Origin: a virus
DNA: 29,465 nucleotides
Reading direction: 5' to 3' (one strand)
IMG/VR virus record: IMGVR_UViG_3300037584_004022
Coordinates: 1 to 29,465 of that record
Part shown: piece after piece, positions 23,101 through 29,465 of the stretch
How positions within the stretch are numbered: the stretch's first letter is position 1
Layout: every line of letters begins with the position of its first letter
Notes under the pieces: generated by a model
Databases searched by the model: none
Told to the model about the DNA's origin: nothing
The model's input: the letters and a program-made list of their open reading frames with translations, nothing else
Program-made: the position numbers and the translations under genes

Positions 23101-26100
23101 AAGTAAGAGGTGCGCTTATGGACCAAGGAGCCTACAGTGGGCAAGTAGCTTATGAAGGTAATGGAGGGCCAAATGTATACGGAAGACATTTTAGACATTC
23201 AGGATATTTTGGTAGTTTTGATAAATCGCATATAGTTAAAAATTCCGAAACAGAAGATCATGCTAAAGAAAACCACAATCACATAAGCGCAGATATCTTT
23301 ACATTAGACGCACCAGACAGTGCTTTTGGAATTAGGCCTTACTCGTACAGAGATGGAGATATGCTAAGAATAGATTGTGTCTTAAAATTATCTGATGAGG
23401 TAAGGTATGATAATCAGTCCTCATATTCATGGGGATCAAATTACGCACATCATTGGTGGTCTCACGGAAGAGGAATTTCTAAAAAAGGCCAAGACTTAAC
23501 AGGAAACGATCTTGTTCCTACAAGATATTCATCTAATGGTCAAGTTGAATTGTGGAAGCCAGAAAATACAAATTCTTCTCTTTTTGAGGCAATGAGTTTT
23601 GCTGGAGGAAAAGAAATAGATAAAGACTACAGGGTTTTAGTAGGTAAATATTATTGTTACGAGCCATATTTTGGTATTGGTATGGAGATAACTGGTGGTG
23701 ATTTTGCGGGATCAGGTCATGAAGGTGGTGGTAATTATAAACCAGATCGTCAATATGGGTGGCAACTGCCTATTTCTGCAGCTAAAGAACTTTCAGACGG
23801 GGAAATAGTACCTAGTGGGTTTTTCAAAAAATCAGATAAAATAGAAAAGGGAAGAGTAAATGGATTTTCTAATAATACATTAGGTTTTTGTACGCTAGCC
23901 AGAACAGTCGGTTCAGGTGCTAATGATTTAACTTCATTAGAAAGACACCATTATTATGTGTTTGGATCTGTTTCACCAAACTTACCTTTTATAGGTCATG
24001 ATGGAAACGGTAATCAAACACAAAAATCAGACGTAAAAGAAGAAGATTATACGTATGACACTGTTTCAACAGTGCAAATGGGATTAAGAACCATTCTTGT
24101 AGAAATAAACACAAAAATAAATGAAGTAAGAAAATATGGCCCAGGACCTTCAGACACATTTTTTGATGTTAGATATAACGGAGTACATAGATATAACTCA
24201 TGGTTTGCGCCTATAAATTTAGGGGCTTTATACGAAACGTCTGCTTGGAAAGCACAACAACTTACACCTCCTAGCGGTGCCGCAGGGGGAGGAACATTAG
24301 CAGATTCTTCAACTTATAGTAATACCTATCAAATACCTTTACTTCAAGGATTTTTAACTGAATATGGAGAGGTTGGAACACAAATAAATGGAGATATTTC
24401 ACATGACGGAGGTCATACAAATGATTTTTCTAATAGAAATAAAAGTCTTATACCATATAAACATTTATGCTCTATAGTTAGGTATACTACACCTTATGGT
24501 GGTTACACAAAAGGAGCAATAGAAAAAACACGCTGGATTCCATGCGGTAATTTTCACAGGGTGTCGGCAGATGACCCTGCCTTTAATAATCCTGATATAC
24601 CTCAAGGACACGCATGTAAGGTTTTTGGAGGAGATACTTTTGTAACTCTATACTCACATCAAAAAACTTCTAGTCCTTACATGAAAAAATCTGCTTCAAG
24701 GTTTCAACTGTTCCCTGTTGAGTCTTTTGTAAATACAGATATGAGAAGCGGATTAACACTTGCAGCAGGAGATACTGTAGTTGGTAAAAACATGAACGAA
24801 CCACCATTTAGTAATGATTGGTTGTACAATAGTGTATATTCACAAACTAACAATATAAAATCTGGTTTAGCTGTAGACGAAGAAGAATTTGACAACAGTT
24901 TAAATTTACCTTATGAAATAGCGTATTCTAAAACAAAAATATTAGGACAAAGAACAGACGCGTTTAGACAATTTCCTATAAATCAATTTCATGACATGGA
25001 AGGATTGTATGGCGAAATAAACAGAATAGTAAATTACAAAAACGAAATATATGTTTTACAGGATAATGCTTTTGCTAAGCTTCTTGTGAATCCTTTGTCA
25101 ATGTTGAGCGATGATCAAGGAACATCGTTATTTACGGGGACAGGAGAGACGGTAGAAAATCATATATACATATCTACTAAATTTGGAACACGTCATAGAT
25201 TCAGTGTAACACAAAGTGAAAAATCTTTATATTTTGTAGACACTAACTTTGCAAGATTATTTAAATATGATACAGAAAAACTAATATCATTAGGTGACGC
25301 GTTAGGACAAAGAAGTTATTTAAAGTATATAATTCATGATTGGAAACAGCTTACACATTCTACATGTCAATCATCACATCCAGGTCAAACGCACGACACT
25401 TTATATGGAAGATTAAATTCAGTAGAAAAGCCAGACTTAGATAGAAATTACCTTTCAGACAACCCATTAAATTTTTTAGGAATAACTTCTATATTTGATT
25501 ATAACACAAAAGAATTAATGGTGACGTTTCACAACTCAAGCTTTGGTGATAAAAACAATAAAAGACAAGATTTTGCAAGACCGACAGACAACCATATAAT
25601 GTCAAGACCAAAAGATGGTGTGCCTGTAGGTGTGTCAGAAACTTTAGTATATAGTGAAGCAATAAATGCATTTACTTCAAAATACAGTGTTGCTCCTCCA
25701 CAATGGATAGCAGGTGGTTCAGGCACTTTTATATTGTGCCCTGAAAACGAAATTAACGTAACTTCAATAGCTAGCTTTAGTTTAAGTACAGGTCTTTCTA
25801 ATAGTGGTTCAAATTTCCCGTACAATGAACATGGGTCAAACAGTTATAGGTTTAAAAACGAAAGATGCAATCCTTTAAAACTTTGGATGTGGGGTGTGCA
25901 TAAACAAGAAAAGAAAAATCACTTTTTTGGAAAAAAAGGAGATGTTTTTGAAAGAGTGTCTAGAACTTCAACTATAGATGCAAGTCAGGGCGCACAAAAC
26001 GCTTACATACCTTTAGCAGGATCATCAGGAGATATTCCAGACGAAAGCTATATTGTAAAGGTTATAAACTCTGAAGCTAGTAGCAGTAAAATATTTGATA

Positions 26101-26927
26101 ATGCAAAGGTGGTTATGACACCAAAATACACAAATTATAGCTACATAGATTACACAACTGATTTGTCACATGACACAGTAGATGTTAGTATGACTGCGGA
26201 TCAGTACGGTATAGAGCACCACAGAAAGTTGGATGAGCCTGAGCAACTTGTAATAAACAATAGGTGGGACTTTGAAGAAGGTATGGATGGATGGTATTAT
26301 CAACCAAACGGAAATCCTGACTTTGAGCCAGTACCATTAACTGTTAATGGGGACTCAACAGTTACATTTGATATAGTAGAAAATGCTGATATTAGTTCAC
26401 CAAGAAAAGCTCCTCATTTTAGGTTTATCGGAAAGTACAATAATATAATAAGAGTAAAGTTACAAAGAACTGCAGGATCAAATATATCGTGGGATGGTAG
26501 TTTATATTGGGAAGGCTTTAAAACATTAGAATACGAAAAAGGCAACTATAATTTTGTACAGGTAAATGCAGGTAGAAGAGGTATTACGGCAGATCCAGGA
26601 TCAACTATAGAAAGTGATTATGTAATATTGGAATGGGATATGTCTGCTGTAGGCGATAATACTGCAAAGTGGAACGACTGTACTATAGAAAGAATTTTGA
26701 TTAGATTGCATGGAACTACTGGTACAGGTACGTACGATGTGGATTGGATTGAAATAGGAGGTTTAAAAGCACATAAATATTCAGACGGAACACTAAAAGT
26801 ACCCCTAAGAACAGAGAAAAGCATAAGAAGAACAAGAGGAACATACGCGAAAATTAAATATCGTGTAAAAACTACAGAAAAATTTAATATCTTTGCAATA
26901 CTTGCAAAGTATAGAAAAACTTATTAG
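20142..26927 (+). CDS. Giant muzzle/tail-stabilisation-like protein (2261 aa) with C-terminal carbohydrate-binding-like domain
   Basis: The N-terminus, GFTQGMVSDLDPRFQLKGSY (19-38) followed by ADAKNIRLTNSEGDTFTVEN, is characteristic of tail stabilisation or muzzle proteins of crAss-like and Cellulophaga podoviruses, to my recollection. It is followed by long beta-rich repeats consistent with propeller-like domains, for example INRIVNYKNEIYVLQDNAFA near residue 1625 and SLYFVDTNFARLFKYDTEKL near 1695. At 2261 residues it is longer than the roughly 1300-1500 I recall for gut crAss muzzles. Residues about 2035-2205 look like an inserted jelly-roll carbohydrate-binding module, and the protein ends with a basic strand region (KSIRRTRGTYAKIKYRV). 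It probably closes the tail tip and touches the host surface. The host-binding role is inference. Confidence 0.75.
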   Translation: MAKKRQQNPAQTGQSTPEGFTQGMVSDLDPRFQLKGSYADAKNIRLTNSEGDTFTVENIEGNSLFVDLSTFHIDTPSDQYQMPNNESYPTFFDRGPSGTVENNYPLGNRASIVGNISFQNKIILVVVARFDWVRLPDGTRVTSNPNLSDDTQANWSNDNTEIDRTIFLQVDFDSNFNVSKVTDLRVCYKFSDDNYPDLNMDLDRPIRIEYIIENENIQRIYWTDNKNPLRTLNLQQKGLDELSISSLDITPIVKPSQPVLDLTLHGNLPVGVYQYSFKYIGEDGGESTFSPLSNMYHVSDQSFSNTSTFGGGPKGNLGSQGFQIKINGIDDNFQYIELYSLFYDTLNQPPRVAVVARQQVFGTSATFQHTNWNNEVENGLEEILIESNTFDVCKDIAIKDNILFAANLRQKRNYVSEKEWNVKVLRWRIHPGGAGVGGVPKLDAMLTCSDTQVKHYTTSGTYPNHTAVEITNGLSESTVTKDYNDDRVGHGQLLGAPSTMYNSTAYNDHDKFSYLGMLNVPMWTTYLSNQRLETGGGISAVHDYFTYRFLSDRMTLGAESFEYASNLLGGCRVTFALQEKVADQAGNAHSTPFISAANEGDQITTNYSVNQATEEGAVFKTSMSLGGSQDPYAAGDKRGYQRSDIYRFGVQTYDLNGSPGNVLWIGDIETPNQHDLVRMVDIENDNSANGQSYNPYRPTILGSYNNNPAVVYHGGATPGASLVSGKCMKSHPIVKDYRLSHIYGHAIAPPDLEWFTNRDTGGITNTDAYINSVGDNLALSRVPGPGGTQSAFKYPSTQANARNKALPVFSGGNNTYSGYNLPGHTDTHYLYDLAVVFEFIIPNNVIKKISGFRVVRAERKEDDRRIVQQGLLNQTAQYGSAEHGMKYGYDDSRFCRKDNEAFDDDPVFANEWNDQATGTLTPTLPEQPEYNVYLNGYLGLAENSHMAFYDDSVSDGKATTGGNTEGNVFFWPEREDTKKYGAGTAQKVRGALMDQGAYSGQVAYEGNGGPNVYGRHFRHSGYFGSFDKSHIVKNSETEDHAKENHNHISADIFTLDAPDSAFGIRPYSYRDGDMLRIDCVLKLSDEVRYDNQSSYSWGSNYAHHWWSHGRGISKKGQDLTGNDLVPTRYSSNGQVELWKPENTNSSLFEAMSFAGGKEIDKDYRVLVGKYYCYEPYFGIGMEITGGDFAGSGHEGGGNYKPDRQYGWQLPISAAKELSDGEIVPSGFFKKSDKIEKGRVNGFSNNTLGFCTLARTVGSGANDLTSLERHHYYVFGSVSPNLPFIGHDGNGNQTQKSDVKEEDYTYDTVSTVQMGLRTILVEINTKINEVRKYGPGPSDTFFDVRYNGVHRYNSWFAPINLGALYETSAWKAQQLTPPSGAAGGGTLADSSTYSNTYQIPLLQGFLTEYGEVGTQINGDISHDGGHTNDFSNRNKSLIPYKHLCSIVRYTTPYGGYTKGAIEKTRWIPCGNFHRVSADDPAFNNPDIPQGHACKVFGGDTFVTLYSHQKTSSPYMKKSASRFQLFPVESFVNTDMRSGLTLAAGDTVVGKNMNEPPFSNDWLYNSVYSQTNNIKSGLAVDEEEFDNSLNLPYEIAYSKTKILGQRTDAFRQFPINQFHDMEGLYGEINRIVNYKNEIYVLQDNAFAKLLVNPLSMLSDDQGTSLFTGTGETVENHIYISTKFGTRHRFSVTQSEKSLYFVDTNFARLFKYDTEKLISLGDALGQRSYLKYIIHDWKQLTHSTCQSSHPGQTHDTLYGRLNSVEKPDLDRNYLSDNPLNFLGITSIFDYNTKELMVTFHNSSFGDKNNKRQDFARPTDNHIMSRPKDGVPVGVSETLVYSEAINAFTSKYSVAPPQWIAGGSGTFILCPENEINVTSIASFSLSTGLSNSGSNFPYNEHGSNSYRFKNERCNPLKLWMWGVHKQEKKNHFFGKKGDVFERVSRTSTIDASQGAQNAYIPLAGSSGDIPDESYIVKVINSEASSSKIFDNAKVVMTPKYTNYSYIDYTTDLSHDTVDVSMTADQYGIEHHRKLDEPEQLVINNRWDFEEGMDGWYYQPNGNPDFEPVPLTVNGDSTVTFDIVENADISSPRKAPHFRFIGKYNNIIRVKLQRTAGSNISWDGSLYWEGFKTLEYEKGNYNFVQVNAGRRGITADPGSTIESDYVILEWDMSAVGDNTAKWNDCTIERILIRLHGTTGTGTYDVDWIEIGGLKAHKYSDGTLKVPLRTEKSIRRTRGTYAKIKYRVKTTEKFNIFAILAKYRKTY
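26247..26762 (+). other. Carbohydrate-binding-module-like domain within the giant tail protein
   Basis: Residues about 2035-2205 start with RWDFEEGMDGWYY and end with GTYDVDWIEIGG. These are typical opening and closing strands of jelly-roll carbohydrate-binding modules (W-x-F-E...DGW at the start, D-x-I/W-x-I-G at the end). The unit is flanked by muzzle-type sequence, so it appears to be inserted. No ligand can be named. Confidence 0.45.
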
Positions 26928-26929
26928 AT

Positions 26930-28114
26930 ATGGCATATTCAGACGTATTAACAGCGACATCAATGTATGGAAATTTATTGGGAAATCAGTATGCAAATGC
27001 TGCCAATAATATTAACATGGCGGACTTAACAACTAGTGTAAATCCTTACTCATCTGGGGCCTACACCTCATCAGCAAGAAATATATATGGTGGTACGGGT
27101 AGAAATAATGTAAGCAAAATGGATTTGCTTAGGAAACAAAGAGAAAATCAATCAACTATAGACAGAGGTCTAATGTCAATAGGAAGAGGGATGCAGTTTC
27201 AAAAATTTGGAACAGGTTTAAATCCAAGTTTACAAAAATTAGGGACAAATATAGCGCAAGCTTCATTAGCTCCAGGAGCAACATTACCAGAAACTTTTGC
27301 AACACAAGCTAAAGGTTTTAATATAGGTCCTGCTGCAATGATATACGGTATGACTAGAGACAACAATCCTTATTCTTACTCAACAACAGAAAGATTAGGA
27401 GGTTTAGCAACAGGAGCTTCACTTATGGGTAACCTATCTAAGTTAATACCTGCAGGAAAATTTTCAGCAGCTACAGGGTCAAGCATTTTAGGAATGAATC
27501 CTCTTATGATGGGGGCAGGTTTAGTATTAGGAGGGCTGTTTAATAGAGGGCAAAAAAAGAAAGCAAGAAAATTAAGAAATAAAGAAAAGGACAGAATAGA
27601 AACTATTCAAAGTGATGTATATGCAGACAGAGAACAAAAAATAAAAGAGGCAAGAGAAGAAATGTTAGCGCAACAATCAAGACAAATGTATGATACGCAA
27701 GCGGACAGATATACAAATCAGTACGGAGGAAACATAATGGCAGAAGATGGTATGAAAATGTCAAAAGATATTGTGGCTGAGTTTACGGGTAACGAATTAG
27801 TAGTAAATGATCAAAACGCTTTAGAAGTAGATTTAGCAAGAGGCGATAACAAATCAGCAGCAAACAGAATAAGAAAAGCTATGAAGGGAGGTAAGATTAC
27901 ACCAGGAAAAGAAACACATAAAGGTAATCCAATCCCTGTAGCTAAAGACGGAACAATATACGCAAAGGGAGGACCTCTTGCTTTTAAAGTAAAAGAGGGT
28001 GCGGGAGTCTATGATCATGCCACAGATCAATTCAAAGACGGTATGGATGATGATACTATTGTAAAGGTAGTAAGGAAGAATATGAGAAAATGGCGAAAAA
28101 ATAATATGGCTTAA
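26930..28114 (+). CDS. Probable internal-virion/tail-associated protein with GG motifs (394 aa)
   Basis: Residues 1-150 are Asn/Ser/Gly-rich. Residues 155-203 are hydrophobic and Gly-rich (GLATGASLMGNLSKL, MNPLMMGAGLVLGGLF) and could insert in a membrane. Residues 205-260 form a charged coiled coil. The C-terminal domain has EFTGNELVVNDQNALEVDLA (284-303), GKITPGKETHKGNPIPV (321-337) and FKVKEGAGVYDHATDQFKDG (352-371), a combination I recall from virion proteins of Bacteroidota podoviruses without a known function. Gly-Gly motifs occur in QYGGN, MKGGK and YAKGGP. Hydrophobic segment plus coiled coil between the muzzle and a hydrolase gene suggests an ejected internal protein that helps cross the envelope. 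This is inference. TAATG couples it to the next gene. Confidence 0.65.
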   Translation: MAYSDVLTATSMYGNLLGNQYANAANNINMADLTTSVNPYSSGAYTSSARNIYGGTGRNNVSKMDLLRKQRENQSTIDRGLMSIGRGMQFQKFGTGLNPSLQKLGTNIAQASLAPGATLPETFATQAKGFNIGPAAMIYGMTRDNNPYSYSTTERLGGLATGASLMGNLSKLIPAGKFSAATGSSILGMNPLMMGAGLVLGGLFNRGQKKKARKLRNKEKDRIETIQSDVYADREQKIKEAREEMLAQQSRQMYDTQADRYTNQYGGNIMAEDGMKMSKDIVAEFTGNELVVNDQNALEVDLARGDNKSAANRIRKAMKGGKITPGKETHKGNPIPVAKDGTIYAKGGPLAFKVKEGAGVYDHATDQFKDGMDDDTIVKVVRKNMRKWRKNNMA

Positions 28115-29465
28115 TGGGAGTAAGAGATTTATCTATGATAGGTATGCAGCTACCTGAAGGTATGTCGCATGCACAATTTAATAATAATCCAGGCAATATA
28201 AAAGCTGCCCATCCAAACGGACAGCTAACTGATTATGCAGAATATTTAAAAAAACAAGGAATACCGTTTGAGGTTGGAACTAAGGCTAAGGATGGTGGAT
28301 ATTTTTTTCATTTTCCAGATGCAAAAACTGGATATGAAGCAGCTCAAAGGTTTTGGACCGAAACAAAAGATTGGATGGTCTGGGGTTACGGAGAAATGAC
28401 TCTTGATCAGGCTTTAAGAAAATACAGTGGAGGGGGTTATGATATTGAAAAGCTACAACAAGGCGCAGAAGGCCGTATAGATGATATAAACGGCAGCACA
28501 AACATAATGGAAATAACAGATGAGCAGTGGGCTAGAATAATGAATGAGCAAACACGCTGGGAAGATGTAAACTATTATAATAAAATTAAAGAAGAAAACA
28601 TAACTGTTGATATAAATGGAAACACATATAACTATGACGGGTATAATCAAGGCGAAGATGTAACTACCGCTACAACTGATGCAGGAAACACTGTTGATCA
28701 AGACATACCAGAATTAGGCAAAACAAAGAAAACAGACAAAACAGAAAATAAAAACAAAAAGCTGGGCACAGTAACACAGGAAATGATAGATTATATGGGT
28801 GGTTCTGGAGCTGATCTTGGTAAAAAATTACAAGATGAAACAGACGATGCTATAGAAGTAAAAAAAGAATACGAAACATTAGAAGAATTTTATGGAGACT
28901 TTGTTGGTCCAGATGGACAGGCAGTTTATTTAGATGAGGAAAATGCACAAAACGCATTAAAGCCAGGTGATGCTGTTAGAATTGGAGGTAAATTGTTTGG
29001 CGTGGTTTCAGGCGGTCTAGTTCTTATACAAGAAAATGGAGATTTTCCAGCAGACAAAGAAAAACAACAAACAATATCATTTAGTGAAATACAAAATGGC
29101 ACCGCAAATCTTGATGACATGGATATTTCATTATATAATAATCTAAATGAGAATCAAGGGGAGCCTGCGACTTATGATTTGTCAGATGATGAAAGAACAA
29201 TATTAGGTGATTATACCATAGACGGATCAGTAGGAGAAGGTGAAGCCGCAGTAAAAGATAAAAACGGAAATGTAGTAGCAAAAATAAAAGGAAATAAACT
29301 TGTAGGAGTAGACGGTAATAGAGAGGTAGTTTTAGGTACTTATGTGGATAACGGAGACGGTACCTATTCTTTTAAAAAAGGACCCTTATACAATGTAGCT
29401 ATGACACAAGCTACAGATGAACAGAAAAAAGTAATAGAGACTTTTCAAAAAACAGCTGAAAATAA
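28114..29465 (+). CDS. Partial large protein with N-terminal peptidoglycan-hydrolase-like domain
   Basis: Starting at ATG 28114, overlapping the previous stop as TAATG, this frame stays open for 450 codons to the window edge, so the C-terminus is missing. Residues 15-115 contain FNNNPGNIKAA (22-32), a GYEAAQRFW segment and MTLDQALRKYSGGGYD, the pattern of phage muramidase-type hydrolases with an NNPGNI motif and a C-terminal S-G-x-G-Y. The rest of the visible part is Asp/Glu/Asn/Gly-rich with beta-type repeats and a Lys-rich linker (KTKKTDKTENKNKK). It likely acts in local cell-wall opening during entry, as part of the tail or of an ejected complex. Lysis activity is less likely, because the gene is in the structural block and is large. 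Confidence 0.65.
   Translation, partial: MGVRDLSMIGMQLPEGMSHAQFNNNPGNIKAAHPNGQLTDYAEYLKKQGIPFEVGTKAKDGGYFFHFPDAKTGYEAAQRFWTETKDWMVWGYGEMTLDQALRKYSGGGYDIEKLQQGAEGRIDDINGSTNIMEITDEQWARIMNEQTRWEDVNYYNKIKEENITVDINGNTYNYDGYNQGEDVTTATTDAGNTVDQDIPELGKTKKTDKTENKNKKLGTVTQEMIDYMGGSGADLGKKLQDETDDAIEVKKEYETLEEFYGDFVGPDGQAVYLDEENAQNALKPGDAVRIGGKLFGVVSGGLVLIQENGDFPADKEKQQTISFSEIQNGTANLDDMDISLYNNLNENQGEPATYDLSDDERTILGDYTIDGSVGEGEAAVKDKNGNVVAKIKGNKLVGVDGNREVVLGTYVDNGDGTYSFKKGPLYNVAMTQATDEQKKVIETFQKTAEN

Noticed and set aside
1-29465. CRISPR arrays, tRNA genes, integrase or insertion sequences
   Set aside because: None was seen on either strand: no regularly spaced repeats, no cloverleaf-like GC-rich blocks, no transposase or integrase motifs.

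Overview
The window looks like the virion-structure arm of a tailed double-stranded DNA phage (Caudoviricetes) infecting a member of the Bacteroidota, most likely a marine Flavobacteriia-type host. Evidence for the host is indirect. The DNA is very AT-rich. Gene starts have A-rich leaders instead of Shine-Dalgarno sequences. There is at least one textbook Bacteroidota promoter (TTTG, 20 bp, TAnnTTTG) at 16990-17021. The order terminase, portal, scaffold, major capsid, small head proteins, ring/adaptor-like proteins and then one giant tail protein, with no tape measure, sheath or tube gene, indicates a short-tailed podovirus. The ring-like proteins and the 2261-residue tail protein resemble those of crAss-like and Cellulophaga podoviruses. 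That affinity is inferred from memory and was not tested.

Layout. (1) 1-655, minus strand: the first 40 codons of a zinc-ribbon protein that runs off the window, and a 54-residue single-pass membrane protein whose stop codon sits inside its own terminator hairpin. Between them lie about 360 AT-rich bases with no gene that I can see. (2) 849-7310, plus strand: nine tightly packed genes upstream of the terminase, probably virion cargo. They comprise a Gly/Ala/Val-rich protein, a 948-residue protein with an N-terminal lysozyme-like domain and a C-terminal region that could be an ADP-ribosyltransferase, and several tiny Lys-rich proteins. (3) 7303-14113: large terminase, portal, scaffold-like protein, major capsid protein. 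(4) 14140-16923: small head or decoration-like proteins and a connector-like protein, ending at a strong terminator. (5) 17044-26927: a new transcription unit starting at the promoter, with ring/adaptor-like proteins and the giant muzzle/stabilisation-like tail protein, which carries a carbohydrate-binding-like domain near its C-terminus. (6) 26930-end: an internal-virion-like protein and the first 450 codons of a second protein with a peptidoglycan-hydrolase-like N-terminus.

The most unusual signal is in region 2. Four consecutive small basic proteins with unrelated bodies all end in Y-[K/R]-Q-[H/L]-D, encoded by an 18-base repeat at each gene junction. A short motif, aromatic or Met, two residues, then Gly-Gly, recurs about 15 times across five neighbouring proteins, at their C-termini and at the boundaries between domains of the 948-residue protein. 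I read this as a candidate tagging or processing system for proteins packaged in or on the virion. That is inference. The sequence shows only the recurrence and its placement.

Recurrent non-coding signals include two families of near-identical 5' leaders (11451/15278 and 14122/14506) and several hairpins next to capsid-region genes.
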